Source of the DNA: Peptoniphilus sp. BV3C26
GTDB lineage: Bacteria > Bacillota > Clostridia > Tissierellales > Peptoniphilaceae
NCBI RefSeq assembly: GCF_000478985.1
Contig: NZ_AWXB01000039.1
Coordinates: forward strand, 1 to 64,000
Direction of reading: 5' to 3'
Length of the DNA: 64,000 bases
A program made the translations under genes and the position numbers. Below are positions 1 to 8,290 of this stretch, piece by piece. The first letter of the stretch is position 1, and each line of letters starts with the position of its first letter. The notes beneath the pieces are model-generated. The model made no database searches. It was given only the letters and a program-made list of their open reading frames with translations, and was not told the origin of the DNA.

Positions 1-21
1 TTTTATAAAGTTTTTATTATA

Positions 22-57
22 AAATAAAAAAACCTTGGAAGTTGGTGATTCCAAGGT
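22..57 (-). terminator. Intrinsic terminator after rpsI
   Basis: A perfect 9-bp stem pairs 32-40 with 49-57 around an 8-base loop. On the minus strand it is followed by a run of Ts. It lies just past the rpsI stop and closes the rplM-rpsI transcript. Confidence 0.85.
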
Positions 58-69
58 AATTTTTGTATC

Positions 70-462
70 TTATCTCTTTGAGAATTGTGGAGCACGTCTT
101 GCTTTCTTTAAGCCGTACTTCTTTCTTTCTTTCATTCTCGGGTCTCTTGTTAGGTAGCCCGCTTTTTTTAATAGACTTCTGAAGTCTGCGTTTACTTCAA
201 GTAAAGCTCTTGCAACTCCATGTCTTACAGCTCCGGCTTGACCTGTAAATCCACCACCGTGAACTTTTACTATAACATCATATGAGCCGAGAGTTTCTGT
301 TAACTCAAGGGGAGATTTTGCAACTGTTATTAAAGTATCGTAGTTAAAGTAGTTGTCTAAATCTCTTCCGTTAACGGTAAAGTTTCCGTTTCCGGGAATA
401 AGTCTAACTTGAGCTACAGAAGATTTTCTTCTTCCTGTTCCTCTATATTGCTTATTGTCCAT
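70..462 (-). CDS. rpsI: 30S ribosomal protein S9
   Basis: S9 is a small-subunit protein whose C-terminal tail reaches the P-site tRNA. The protein begins [20 protein letters not shown] and ends in the invariant basic tail RRAPQFSKR, with [12 protein letters not shown] just before it. Length is 130 residues, normal for the family. I chose the ATG at 462 because a GGAGG ribosome-binding site sits directly upstream; a TTG four codons earlier lies inside that site and is not credible. It follows rplM with a 12-base gap, the standard rplM-rpsI pair, and ends before a strong terminator. Confidence 0.97.
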   Translation of the reverse strand: MDNKQYRGTGRRKSSVAQVRLIPGNGNFTVNGRDLDNYFNYDTLITVAKSPLELTETLGSYDVIVKVHGGGFTGQAGAVRHGVARALLEVNADFRSLLKKAGYLTRDPRMKERKKYGLKKARRAPQFSKR

Positions 463-474
463 AACTACCTCCAA

Positions 475-909
475 TTAAAATTCGTATACTTCAGGTTTTT
501 GTGCTTCGTGAGGATGATTTGGTCCTGCATAAACCTTTAGTTTTGTATACATTTTTCTTCCCAATCTGCTCTTTGGTAACATGCCTTTTACAGCAAGTTC
601 AATGATTCTTTCAGGATTTTTTTGAACTAATTGTTTATATTGGATTTCTCTTCTTCCTCCCGGATATCCGGTGTGATATGCGTACACTTTTTGATTCCAC
701 TTGTCACCTGTTAGACGAATTTTATCTGCGTTAATTACAATTACAAAGTCGCCTGTATCAACATGGGGTGTATAGATAGCTTTGTGTTTTCCTCTTAATA
801 GAGTAGCTACTTCAGTAGCAAGTCTACCTAAAACTTTATCTTCGGCATCTATAATATACCATTTTCTTTCAACTTCATTAGCTTTAGCCATAAAGCTCTT
901 GCTATTCAT
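475..909 (-). CDS. rplM: 50S ribosomal protein L13
   Basis: L13 is an early-assembling large-subunit protein. The family start [20 protein letters not shown] is present, followed by the [16 protein letters not shown] region, the [13 protein letters not shown] segment and a C-terminus ending in KPEVYEF. Length is 144 residues, as usual. The ATG at 909 is chosen because an AGGAGG site sits 5-6 bases upstream; the reading frame stays open 15 codons further but has no homology there. It is the first gene of the rplM-rpsI operon, with its own promoter at 963-991. Confidence 0.97.
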   Translation of the reverse strand: MNSKSFMAKANEVERKWYIIDAEDKVLGRLATEVATLLRGKHKAIYTPHVDTGDFVIVINADKIRLTGDKWNQKVYAYHTGYPGGRREIQYKQLVQKNPERIIELAVKGMLPKSRLGRKMYTKLKVYAGPNHPHEAQKPEVYEF

Positions 910-962
910 GAATTTCCTCCTGTGTATAAAAAATTTCCGGGGCTTTTTAAACACTATTGATT

Positions 963-991
963 ATAATAGAGTGTTTTTATTCATTTGTCAA
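963..991 (-). promoter_or_regulatory. Promoter of rplM-rpsI
   Basis: The minus strand reads TTGACA (986-991), a 17-base spacer, then TATTAT (963-968). An overlapping TATAAT would need a 20-base spacer. The leader to rplM is about 45 bases and contains a short GC-rich stretch; I cannot say whether it folds into an L13-type autoregulatory leader. Confidence 0.75.
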
Positions 992-999
992 GATATTTT

Positions 1000-1497
1000 T
1001 TAACCTATATTTTGATGAGCAACTCTTGATGCTGCTGCGGCTGCAATAGCTGCAACTAAGTCGTCTGCGAAGGTTGTAACTTCATCTGAAGTTTTTTTTC
1101 TGTCATCAAGTTCTTTTATTATTCCTATTTTTTCCTTGTCAAGATATCCAAAATTTGTAAGTCCTATGGACCCGTATAAATTTACTATTCCAAGGGGCAA
1201 TATTTCGTCTATACCGTAAAGGCCTTCGTCGTTAGAAACTATTGATTGAAGAGGTTCGTCTAAATTTTTTTCCATTGCCATCTTATCAAGAGCAAGGCCT
1301 GTGAGAACAGCATGAACTACTTCTCTTTTTCCCAAAACCATTTCAACGGATTCAAGGCAAATTTCATAAGTTACATGAGGGCTATAGGGAATTTGAAGAT
1401 CATAAACTATTTTTGCTATGTCTGAAATTTCTATTCCTCTTTCTTCTAATCTTTCCTTTGTAATTTTTACAAGTTCTTCCATTTTATATTTATACAT
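1000..1497 (-). CDS. Phosphatidylglycerophosphatase A-related protein (YutG family)
   Basis: This 165-residue protein matches the YutG/PgpA-related family of Firmicutes. Recognisable segments are KREVVHAVLTGLALDKMA, SNDEGLYGIDEILPLGIVN, NLYGSIGLTNFGYLDKEK and the closing DDLVAAIAAAAASRVAHQ. Membrane PgpA removes phosphate from phosphatidylglycerol phosphate, but this soluble branch lacks the transmembrane segments, so its substrate is uncertain. Its ATG overlaps the stop of the upstream nuclease reading frame (TGATG at 1495-1499), so it is translationally coupled. It is the last gene of the apbE operon. No clear terminator separates it from the rplM promoter. Confidence 0.85.
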   Translation of the reverse strand: MYKYKMEELVKITKERLEERGIEISDIAKIVYDLQIPYSPHVTYEICLESVEMVLGKREVVHAVLTGLALDKMAMEKNLDEPLQSIVSNDEGLYGIDEILPLGIVNLYGSIGLTNFGYLDKEKIGIIKELDDRKKTSDEVTTFADDLVAAIAAAAASRVAHQNIG

Positions 1498-2016
1498 CAG
1501 TTACCTCTTGTGCTCCCTTCTTCTGAATTTTTCCACATTCCGACTTTTTCTTTTTTTGCTTTATCTTCTATTTCTTTAAAATATTTTTTGTATTTTATGT
1601 TTGGCTTAAAGGTATAGACCCTTGCATAGCCCTTTGCTAAAAGTATTCCTTCAAGGGTATTCTTCTCAATTTCTTCCCTATTTATTTTTTAGGTTTTTTA
1701 GCCAAACATATCTTAAAAGTCGATTATATTTATCCCTTTCTTCTATGTCCTTTTCAAAATATACTTTTTTATTTAAAACAAGGCTTTTAGTTAAGTCTTT
1801 TGCCTCATGAGAAAAGTCTTCTTTACTTTTTAATTCTGGAGTGTTTACTCCTATAATTCTTATTTTTTCATTGTTTGCCCAAATTGTATCTCCATCAGAT
1901 ACTTTTGTTACGGTATAAGCTTCAAATTGCCCTAAAGAGGGACTTAAAAATAAATTTATACCGTAGGCGAGAATAATTAGAAAGACTAAAAATAAAAGTT
2001 TTTTTAATCTATTCAT
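1497..2016 (-). pseudogene. Secreted thermonuclease-like protein, frameshifted
   Basis: The N-terminal part (start 2016) has a hydrophobic signal or anchor segment (residues about 5-26) and then the SNase fold: VTKVSDGDTIWANNEKIRII, GVNTPELKSKEDFSHEA, RDKYNRLLRYVWL. It stops at TAG 1678-1680 after 112 residues. In the next frame the missing C-terminus continues at once (EKNTLEGILLAKGYARVYTF, then KVGMWKNSEEG) and ends at TGA 1497-1499, which overlaps the next gene's ATG. Removing one A from the A6 run at 1685-1690 restores one reading frame of about 171 residues. The family degrades extracellular nucleic acid. The frame break may be a real mutation, slippage or a sequencing error. Confidence 0.85.
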
Positions 2017-2513
2017 ATTTTTCTTCTTCTTGCTAAATTTCTTTTTCTTATAAGCTTTTTTCTGCTAATTTTTATGGAAATTCCATAAATTAAACCTGGC
2101 AAAAAGCTTAGTAAGATTAAACTTACAAAGCTTTCTTTAAGTTTTAAGAGTCTAATAATATAGAGCTGGGGAAATAAAAACACGTCCATAAAAATTCTGA
2201 ATCCGCTTCCTCCTGGTCCTGCTTTAAAAATATTTTTTCCCAGTCCTAAAAAGGCAAATCCCATAGTGATTAAACCTATAAAGACAATTAAATTTCCCGC
2301 AAGAAAATCAAAGTTTTTATTTTGCCTTTTGCTCATAGCCTTTGAAAAGTTAAAATACAAAAAAATCACAAAAGCTATAAGGACAAGTCTGAAAATAAAA
2401 TTGCCATATAAAACCCCTGTCAAACTTGGGCTTAAATTTATAAAATAAGCAAGAACAAAAAGGATAAGTCCTAAGAAAATATGAAAGATAAGGCCTCTTA
2501 TATTATTTCTCAT
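2013..2513 (-). CDS. Hypothetical multi-pass membrane protein
   Basis: I do not recognise this 166-residue protein. It has about four to five hydrophobic segments (near residues 8-27, 36-53, 71-92 and 128-147), a glycine-rich loop KAGPGGSGFRIF, and a strongly basic C-terminal tail (KISRKKLIRKRN, RRRKI), which predicts a cytoplasmic C-terminus. It overlaps apbE upstream by ATGA (2510-2513) and the nuclease downstream by ATGA (2013-2016), so it is translated as part of one tight operon. No FMN-binding or flavinylation threonine motif is visible, so a link to ApbE rests on position only. Confidence 0.8.
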   Translation of the reverse strand: MRNNIRGLIFHIFLGLILFVLAYFINLSPSLTGVLYGNFIFRLVLIAFVIFLYFNFSKAMSKRQNKNFDFLAGNLIVFIGLITMGFAFLGLGKNIFKAGPGGSGFRIFMDVFLFPQLYIIRLLKLKESFVSLILLSFLPGLIYGISIKISRKKLIRKRNLARRRKI

Positions 2514-3607
2514 TTTTGTCCCCTATCTGTCAACTCTTGAGCACCTTCCATCATATAAGTTTTTGAATCCTTATCAATCCAAATTCCCAGAGCATTCTTT
2601 TCTTTTAAAAGTTTTTCTCCTTCTTCAATGGGAAGTAAAAAGCAAGCTGTAGATAAAAAGTCACAAAGGCCTGAATCTTTTGCAATAATTGTTACTGATT
2701 TAAAATCATGGGCAGGTTTTAAAGTTAATGGATCAATTATGTGGCAATATCTTATTCCGTCCAAATCAAAATATCTTTGATAATCTCCACTTGTTACAGC
2801 TGAAGTGTCATTTAAATGCAAAACTTCAGAAATGGAATCCATTCCGTTTGTATTTTCATCAACATCTGGGTTTCTTACTCCTATGGCAAAGGCTGTTTTT
2901 CCACTATCATTTTTTGGGAAATCTCCAATAATTCTAACGTTACCTCCGGCACTTATTACGCAGTGCTTTACCCCTTCTTTAATTGCTTTTTGAGCTACCA
3001 GTTCTGTTGCATATCCCTTGGCAACAGCACCTATATCCATTTTCATTCCCTTTTCTTTTAAGTAGATAGAAGATTCTTCATCATTAAGCACAATCTTATC
3101 CATACCTAAAAGGGGTCTGAGAGCTTTTAGGGCTTCCTCTGTGGGCAGATAAGATCCTGTTAAGGCTTTTACCTCTTCTTTTGTTTTTCCTTCGTTATAG
3201 AGGTCCCTGTACTTTGTCCAAAGGTCCACAACAGGTCCTATGGATATATCAACCTTATTTGACAGTTCTTTATTGTAGGTAAAAGTATCCTTAATAAGTT
3301 TATAAGCTTCAGGGCTCACTTTTACAGGAGCGAGCCCTGCATTTTCGTTGACGTTACAAAAATTGTTTATTCCGTCATACTTATTGTATCTGTCAAAGAG
3401 TTTATTTAATCTTTCAAATTCGTTTTTTATAAGTTCAAGTTGTTTTTGACCTTCTTTTTCGTTTTCTGTATAGACACTTACATCTACAACAGTGTCAAAG
3501 GTGTCGAAAAATTGGTCTGAATATTTTTCAAGTTCTTTATCCTTATTACAGGCTGTAAAAAGACTTAAAGATAAAATTAAAGATATTAAAATTATTATTT
3601 TTTTCAT
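2510..3607 (-). CDS. apbE: FAD:protein FMN transferase, lipoprotein
   Basis: ApbE uses FAD to attach FMN covalently to threonines of extracytoplasmic flavoproteins, for example Rnf or Nqr subunits and FMN-binding domains. The 365-residue protein has a lipoprotein signal peptide with lipobox LFTAC (Cys20), so it is anchored on the outer membrane face. Family landmarks are DISIGPVVDLW, MKMDIGAVAKGYATE, CVISAGGNVRIIG, TSGDYQRYF, HIIDPLTL and the magnesium-site region GLCDFLSTACFLL. The start is an ATG at 3607 preceded by AAAGGTGATTGC. It is the first gene of an operon with the membrane protein, the nuclease and the YutG-like gene. No obvious FMN-acceptor substrate is encoded in the window. Confidence 0.93.
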   Translation of the reverse strand: MKKIIILISLILSLSLFTACNKDKELEKYSDQFFDTFDTVVDVSVYTENEKEGQKQLELIKNEFERLNKLFDRYNKYDGINNFCNVNENAGLAPVKVSPEAYKLIKDTFTYNKELSNKVDISIGPVVDLWTKYRDLYNEGKTKEEVKALTGSYLPTEEALKALRPLLGMDKIVLNDEESSIYLKEKGMKMDIGAVAKGYATELVAQKAIKEGVKHCVISAGGNVRIIGDFPKNDSGKTAFAIGVRNPDVDENTNGMDSISEVLHLNDTSAVTSGDYQRYFDLDGIRYCHIIDPLTLKPAHDFKSVTIIAKDSGLCDFLSTACFLLPIEEGEKLLKEKNALGIWIDKDSKTYMMEGAQELTDRGQK

Positions 3608-3622
3608 GCAATCACCTTTTTA

Positions 3623-3666
3623 ATTTTAACATTTACTTGAAACTTAAACAAGAAATAAGATATTAT
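3623..3666. promoter_or_regulatory. Overlapping divergent promoters of apbE and degV
   Basis: Plus strand: TTGAAA (3637-3642), 18-base spacer, TATTAT (3661-3666), serving degV. Minus strand: TTGTTT (3646-3651), 17-base spacer, TAAAAT (3623-3628), serving apbE. The two promoters interlock, so simultaneous use is unlikely. Confidence 0.6.
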
Positions 3667-3693
3667 GTGATTATATTAAAAAAGGAGAAAAAT

Positions 3694-4551
3694 ATGTATT
3701 CAATATATGCAGACATGGGTGGAGATTTCAGCCAAGATATAATAGACAAAATAAATATTATTCCTATGGATATCATTGTTGACAAAGAAACAATTTTAAA
3801 TACAGATGATTTTAAAAATTTAAGCAGAGAAGAATTTTTGGAAATATTAAAAAACAAGGATATGTCCACTTCAATGATAAATTCTTTTACATTTAAAGAA
3901 TACTTTAAGAAATCTCTGGAAGAAGAGAAAGACATCTTATATATATGTCTTTCTTCAGGGCTTTCAGGTCAGTATTTACAGGCTAAAATTGCAGCAGATG
4001 AACTTTTAAAAGACTTTCCTCAAAGAAAAATAGAAGTTGTAGATTCCCTTGCAGCAACAGCAGGTCTTACAATTCTTGCTGAACATGCCCTTAAAAATAG
4101 AGATAAAGAAATCCCTATTGAAAAAAATGCCGAAATTTTAAGAGAAAAAGCAAAATTTTTAAAACACATATTTATTGTAGACGACTTATTTCATTTGCAA
4201 AGAGGCGGTAGGCTTTCAGTAACGGCTGCCCTGGTGGGAACAGCTATAAAGATAAAACCTATACTAAGAGTGGATGCTGAGGGAAAGCTTACAGTAAAAG
4301 AAAAAACTCGAGGCATTAAGAATGCCTATAAAAAATTAAAAGAAACATATTTTGAAGATAGAAATTTGAATTCAAAAGAGCTTTTTATATCTCAATGTGC
4401 TAATGAAGAGGGAGCCCAAATACTTAAAGAAATGATCTTAGAAAAAGATCCCGATGTTAAAATAGAAATCATCGAGATGACACCTATAATTTCTATACAC
4501 ACAGGTCAAGGTTTACTTACAACAATATATGAAGGAAGCGAGCCTAACTAA
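3694..4551 (+). CDS. DegV family fatty-acid-binding protein
   Basis: DegV proteins bind fatty acids; in Gram-positives some (FakB) present fatty acid to the FakA kinase. Family features are the STSMINSFTFKEYFKKSL region, CLSSGLSGQYLQAK, VVDSLAATAG and RGGRLSVTAALVGTAIKIKP, then a C-terminal lobe ending HTGQGLLTTIYEG. The start at 3694 is set by AAAGGAGAAAAATATG; an in-frame ATG at 3637 overlaps the promoter and is rejected. Length is 285 residues. The N-terminus reads YADMGGDF where the family usually has a TDSS-type motif. A second DegV lies at 62598-63431. Neither is beside a FakA gene. Confidence 0.9.
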   Translation: MYSIYADMGGDFSQDIIDKINIIPMDIIVDKETILNTDDFKNLSREEFLEILKNKDMSTSMINSFTFKEYFKKSLEEEKDILYICLSSGLSGQYLQAKIAADELLKDFPQRKIEVVDSLAATAGLTILAEHALKNRDKEIPIEKNAEILREKAKFLKHIFIVDDLFHLQRGGRLSVTAALVGTAIKIKPILRVDAEGKLTVKEKTRGIKNAYKKLKETYFEDRNLNSKELFISQCANEEGAQILKEMILEKDPDVKIEIIEMTPIISIHTGQGLLTTIYEGSEPN

Positions 4552-4602
4552 CTTTTAAAATATGGATTTTTATTGTATAATACAATTTGTTTAGGTGATA
4601 AA

Positions 4603-5664
4603 ATGGAAAAGAAAAAAGTAGTCCTTGGAATGAGCGGCGGAGTTGATTCTTCAGTCTCTGCTTATCTTCTAAAAGAAGAAGGCTATGATGTAATCGGAGT
4701 CTTCATGAAAAATTGGGACGAAAATGATGCTGAATGCACTGCTACTGATGATTATTTAGACGTTATAAAAGTTTCGCAGGAACTGGGAATCAAGCAGTAC
4801 ACAGTGAATTTTGAAAAAGAGTACTGGGATAAAGTTTTTTCTTATTTTTTAGAAGAATATAAAAAAGGAAGAACCCCTAACCCCGATGTTATGTGCAACA
4901 CTCAAATAAAATTTAAAGCTTTTCTTGACTTTGCTATGAAGTTTGATGCAGACTATATAGCTATGGGACATTATGCAAGAACCAAGACTGAAAACGGAAG
5001 AACCTATCTTTTAAGAGGCCTTGATAAAAATAAAGACCAGAGCTATTTTTTAAGCAGAGTAAATGAGGAAGCCTTAAAGAAAACTATTTTCCCTATTGGA
5101 AATTTAGAAAAAAATAAAGTTAGAGAAATTGCAGAAAAATTAAATTTGTCCACAGCTAAGAAAAAAGATTCCACTGGAGTTTGTTTTATAGGCGAAAGAA
5201 ATTTTAATGAATTTTTAGACAAGTTTTTATTTACAAAACCCGGCGACATTGTTGATGTTGATGGAAATATAATCGGCAAACACTCAGGCCTTATTCATTA
5301 CACAATAGGTCAAAGAAAAGGAATCGGCATAGGCGGTGTTGGAAGCGGAGAACCTTTTTTTGTTTGTGATAAGGATTTAAAGAACAACAGGCTTATAGTA
5401 GCTCAGGGAGTTAAAAATCCTCTTCTTTACAAAGATGAGTTTACTGTTGAAGATCCCTTTTTCATAACTGAAAAACCGGACTTTCCCTTTAAATGCACTG
5501 GGAAAATTCGTTATAGGGCACCTGATGAAGAAATGACCATCTATAAGGACGGTCAAGATTTAAAAATTAAGTTAAAAAATCCGTTAAAAGGAATTACTCC
5601 CGGACAAGTATGTGTCTTCTACAAGGGAGAAGTTTGTCTTGGATCGGGTATAATAAAAAATTAG
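4603..5664 (+). CDS. mnmA: tRNA 2-thiouridine(34) synthase MnmA
   Basis: MnmA adenylates and thiolates U34 of tRNA-Lys, -Glu and -Gln. The 353-residue protein has the PP-loop [15 protein letters not shown], the tRNA-contact [16 protein letters not shown] with the first catalytic Cys, the second Cys in [17 protein letters not shown], and [14 protein letters not shown]. The ATG at 4603 follows TTAGGTGATAAA; ten extra in-frame codons upstream overlap a TATAAT at 4576-4581 that is probably its -10 box. It lies 50 bases after degV and 9 bases before rplY. Confidence 0.95.
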   Translation: MEKKKVVLGMSGGVDSSVSAYLLKEEGYDVIGVFMKNWDENDAECTATDDYLDVIKVSQELGIKQYTVNFEKEYWDKVFSYFLEEYKKGRTPNPDVMCNTQIKFKAFLDFAMKFDADYIAMGHYARTKTENGRTYLLRGLDKNKDQSYFLSRVNEEALKKTIFPIGNLEKNKVREIAEKLNLSTAKKKDSTGVCFIGERNFNEFLDKFLFTKPGDIVDVDGNIIGKHSGLIHYTIGQRKGIGIGGVGSGEPFFVCDKDLKNNRLIVAQGVKNPLLYKDEFTVEDPFFITEKPDFPFKCTGKIRYRAPDEEMTIYKDGQDLKIKLKNPLKGITPGQVCVFYKGEVCLGSGIIKN

Positions 5665-5673
5665 GAGGATATT

Positions 5674-6306
5674 ATGAAATTAAATTTTACAAAAAGAGAG
5701 GCCTTTGGTAAAAATAAGGTCGATAAACTTAGAGCACAAGGTCTTGTCCCTGGAGTTGCATACTCAAAGGGAGAAGAAGCAATTCACGTATATGCAGTAG
5801 AAAAAGATTTAGTAAAAGCATATCAAAATGCAGGTCTTTCAAACATTATAAAGGCTGATTTTGACGGAGAAGAAAAAAATATTCTTTTTAAAGACGTTCA
5901 AAAACATCCCTTTAAAAATCAAATTATGCACTATGATATTTATCTAATAGATATGAATCAAAAAATCAAAGTTGAAATTCCTGTTGTTCTTGAAGGCAGA
6001 GATAATGTAAAAGTTCAACCTTCAGTATTGATGCAAATACTTGATACAGTTGAAATTGAATGTTTACCTGCAGATCTTCCAAGTGAAGCTCTTGTAAAAG
6101 TTGTTGATATGCAAATTGGCGATACAATGACAGTAGAAGATCTTGACATAGCTAAAAACGAAAAAATCGAAATTCTTACAGATAGAGATGAAATTGTGGC
6201 TACTTTAAGTGCTCCTCAAGAAGAAGTTATTGAAGAAGAAACATCAGAAGCATCAGTTGAAGTTCCTACAGTTGCTGAAACTAAAGAAAAAGAAGAAGAA
6301 GAATAA
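5674..6306 (+). CDS. rplY: 50S ribosomal protein L25 (Ctc type)
   Basis: L25/Ctc binds 5S rRNA; the long form with a C-terminal domain is the general stress protein Ctc type. Features are the N-terminal RxxxGKNKVDKLRAQGLVPG region, the 5S-binding part FKDVQKHPFKNQIMHYDIYL, and the beta domain with VEIECLPADLPSEALVKVVD. The final 25 residues are almost all acidic. Length is 210 residues. AGGAGGATATT precedes the ATG. It shares a transcript with mnmA and ends at a terminator. Confidence 0.93.
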   Translation: MKLNFTKREAFGKNKVDKLRAQGLVPGVAYSKGEEAIHVYAVEKDLVKAYQNAGLSNIIKADFDGEEKNILFKDVQKHPFKNQIMHYDIYLIDMNQKIKVEIPVVLEGRDNVKVQPSVLMQILDTVEIECLPADLPSEALVKVVDMQIGDTMTVEDLDIAKNEKIEILTDRDEIVATLSAPQEEVIEEETSEASVEVPTVAETKEKEEEE

Positions 6307-6313
6307 CAAAGTT

Positions 6314-6343
6314 AAAGCCGTCTTTTTTAAGGCGGTTTTTTTA
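6314..6343 (+). terminator. Intrinsic terminator after rplY
   Basis: Arm 6314-6322 pairs with 6331-6339 (9 bp including two G-U pairs) around an 8-base loop, followed by a T-rich tract. Confidence 0.8.
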
Positions 6344-6357
6344 TTTTCCCATCTTTC

Positions 6358-6402
6358 TTGTTTAAGAAACCATAGACTTATATAATATTAATAAAATAAG
6401 TC
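6358..6402 (+). promoter_or_regulatory. Promoter of the restriction endonuclease gene with 28-bp element
   Basis: TTGTTT (6358-6363), 17-base spacer, TATAAT (6381-6386). A 28-bp element at 6375-6402 begins GACTTAT and ends ATAAGTC (an inverted repeat) and covers the -10 box. A similar element with matching ends and identical length covers the promoter of the methyltransferase gene at 8291-8318. That suggests a shared repressor site; the binding protein is unknown. Confidence 0.55.
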
Positions 6403-6425
6403 AAAATTTTTAAGGAGGATTAAAG

Positions 6426-7016
6426 ATGAATTATTCAATGAATAATAAAGATATTAGCCTGTATAATGATAAGAGTCCCTATTCTTTTCCCAAATACACA
6501 TCTCAATTAATTAACTGGGCTAATCAAAATGCAAAGGGAACCCGTCCAAATGTTGTAGGTCAAATGTCCAATCTCTTTTTGGAATTTTTAGAATCCGGCG
6601 ATGAAAAGACCATAGAAGGCTGGAAGTCTTGGTATGAAAATCTAAATCCCAATGCCCGCAAAGAAGCAAGTGAAAAAATATGGCTGCAGATAAACAATCT
6701 TCGCAGTGCCATTGATCTTATTGATAAAGCCATGGTAGAAGACTGGGTTGAAGATCTTCTTATCTACAAAACATTTAACGGACTTTATTTTCAAAAAGTA
6801 ATCTTGGCTTTTCTTGCAGAAAAGAAAAACACTTCCTATCGTTTGGCAAATCCTCAAGAAGAAAGCCAAGGTATAGACGGATATGTTGGAAACACCCCCT
6901 ATTCTGTAAAACCCTTTAGCTATAAAACTATGGGCCGTCTTTCTGAAGTAATAGATGTGAAAATGATCTATTACAACAAGACAAAAACAGGTATAGAAAT
7001 AGAAGTGGAAGATTAA
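6426..7016 (+). CDS. MjaI-family type II restriction endonuclease (predicted target CTAG)
   Basis: This 196-residue protein carries the segment typical of the MjaI restriction enzyme family near residues 24-52 (YTSQLINWANQNAKGTRP, then NVVGQMSNLFLEF). A possible PD-(D/E)xK-like catalytic site is D151 followed by SVK at 160-162. MjaI cleaves CTAG; I infer the same target from family resemblance and from the m4C-type methyltransferase encoded convergently at 7182-8222. The start has TAAGGAGGATTAAAG ahead of the ATG. The gene is compact, has no accessory domain, and ends before a shared bidirectional terminator. The family call is from memory of its motifs and the specificity is inference. Confidence 0.75.
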   Translation: MNYSMNNKDISLYNDKSPYSFPKYTSQLINWANQNAKGTRPNVVGQMSNLFLEFLESGDEKTIEGWKSWYENLNPNARKEASEKIWLQINNLRSAIDLIDKAMVEDWVEDLLIYKTFNGLYFQKVILAFLAEKKNTSYRLANPQEESQGIDGYVGNTPYSVKPFSYKTMGRLSEVIDVKMIYYNKTKTGIEIEVED

Positions 7017-7125
7017 AAACACTTTGACTTTTCTATGTAAAGCCAAATTTTATTTATATAGGCCTAATTTAAGGAAATTTCCTGGTCAAAATAAATTTGA
7101 TTTTATAAAATTTATAAAAAATCAC

Positions 7126-7171
7126 AAAAATTAGCGGACAAAAGCAAAATAGCTCTTATCCGCTAATTTTT
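7126..7171. terminator. Bidirectional terminator between restriction and modification genes
   Basis: A perfect 13-bp stem pairs 7126-7138 with 7159-7171 around a 20-base loop, with A/T runs on both sides. It can stop transcripts from both convergent genes. Confidence 0.85.
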
Positions 7172-7181
7172 ATATAAATAA

Positions 7182-8222
7182 TTAACTTTTATCCTTACCA
7201 TATTGGCAGAAAAATACATTTCCCTCTTTTTTAATTTCAGTTATAGGATTAATTTCAATTTTCTTTTCCTGCTTTGTTTTTACAAGAAAACCATGATGAT
7301 CATTAAGATAACATTTTTCTTTTTTTTCCTCTTTTAAAGAATCAATAAAATTTAAATGTCTTTTAATTCTAGTATCAATAATTTGATTTAATTCATCAAG
7401 GCTCCTATCCATATTATTTAAAGCCATATCTGCAATAGCTTCGTCAATCTCAACTCCAATACTGTTCCTATTTAAAATCATACAAGCAAGGTTAGTTGTT
7501 CCAAGGCCTGCAAAGGGATCTAAAACAGTGTCCCCCTCCACTGAATACATGTTTATCAATCGAAAGGGTATCTCCAAAGGAAAAGAAGCATTTCTATCAC
7601 GACCATTTTTTGCTGAAAGAATAGTTTGAGAAGTTCCCTTAACATCCCAAAGATCAGAAAACCAAACATTTCTCTCTTCCCAAAAAAAAGCACTTTTTTG
7701 TCTTAATAATTTTTCTTGACCCTTAAAAATTCTCTTGCCGCCCTTTCTAAAAATCAGAATATATTCATGCTCATAAGTAACATAAGCACCAGCAGGATAC
7801 ATTCCAGAGCCCATAAATTTATTAGGAGAATTGGACTGCTTTCTCCAATGAATATCGGGAAGAAGACTATAACCCATTTCAAGAAAGGTATTAATAATCT
7901 GAGTGTGATTGGAAAAAAGTTGAAAATTATCTCCTATACTTCTTGTTGCATCTCCTATATTAATGCAGACAAAACCATTCTTAGCAAGAACCCTGTCACA
8001 CTCTTCCCAAGTTTTTTTAAGGACCTTATGCATTTTAAAAAAAGCGCCCATCCCATCTTCAGATTGTAAATCCTTTTCAATTTCTGGATCCTTTTTGCTA
8101 AACATTTCATCCCACATTTTTATCATGGGATAAGGAGGCGATGTGACAATTAGATTAACTGACTCATCTGATATTTTGTCCATTTTTTTGCTATCTCCAA
8201 GAATAATTTCATGTTTTGTCAT
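7182..8222 (-). CDS. Type II DNA methyltransferase, N4-cytosine type
   Basis: The protein is a 346-residue beta-class amino-methyltransferase. The catalytic motif IV TSPPYP lies at residues 27-32, before the AdoMet motif I LDPFAGLGTTNLA near 234-246. TSPPY is typical of enzymes that make N4-methylcytosine, while DPPY is more typical of N6-methyladenine. Other conserved parts are GFVCINIGDATR and LPDIHWRKQSNSPNKFMGSG. It would methylate the site cut by the MjaI-like enzyme encoded opposite it, inferred as CTAG. There is no helix-turn-helix extension. The ATG at 8222 follows an AGGAGGAAAAGATAA region. The C-terminal 80 residues after motif I are lysine-rich and not obviously conserved. Confidence 0.88.
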   Translation of the reverse strand: MTKHEIILGDSKKMDKISDESVNLIVTSPPYPMIKMWDEMFSKKDPEIEKDLQSEDGMGAFFKMHKVLKKTWEECDRVLAKNGFVCINIGDATRSIGDNFQLFSNHTQIINTFLEMGYSLLPDIHWRKQSNSPNKFMGSGMYPAGAYVTYEHEYILIFRKGGKRIFKGQEKLLRQKSAFFWEERNVWFSDLWDVKGTSQTILSAKNGRDRNASFPLEIPFRLINMYSVEGDTVLDPFAGLGTTNLACMILNRNSIGVEIDEAIADMALNNMDRSLDELNQIIDTRIKRHLNFIDSLKEEKKEKCYLNDHHGFLVKTKQEKKIEINPITEIKKEGNVFFCQYGKDKS

Positions 8223-8290
8223 TTATCTTTTCCTCCTATTTTTAAGCTTTATTTTAAAGTAGGTAAATTTTTTAATTTATTTTTGCCTTA

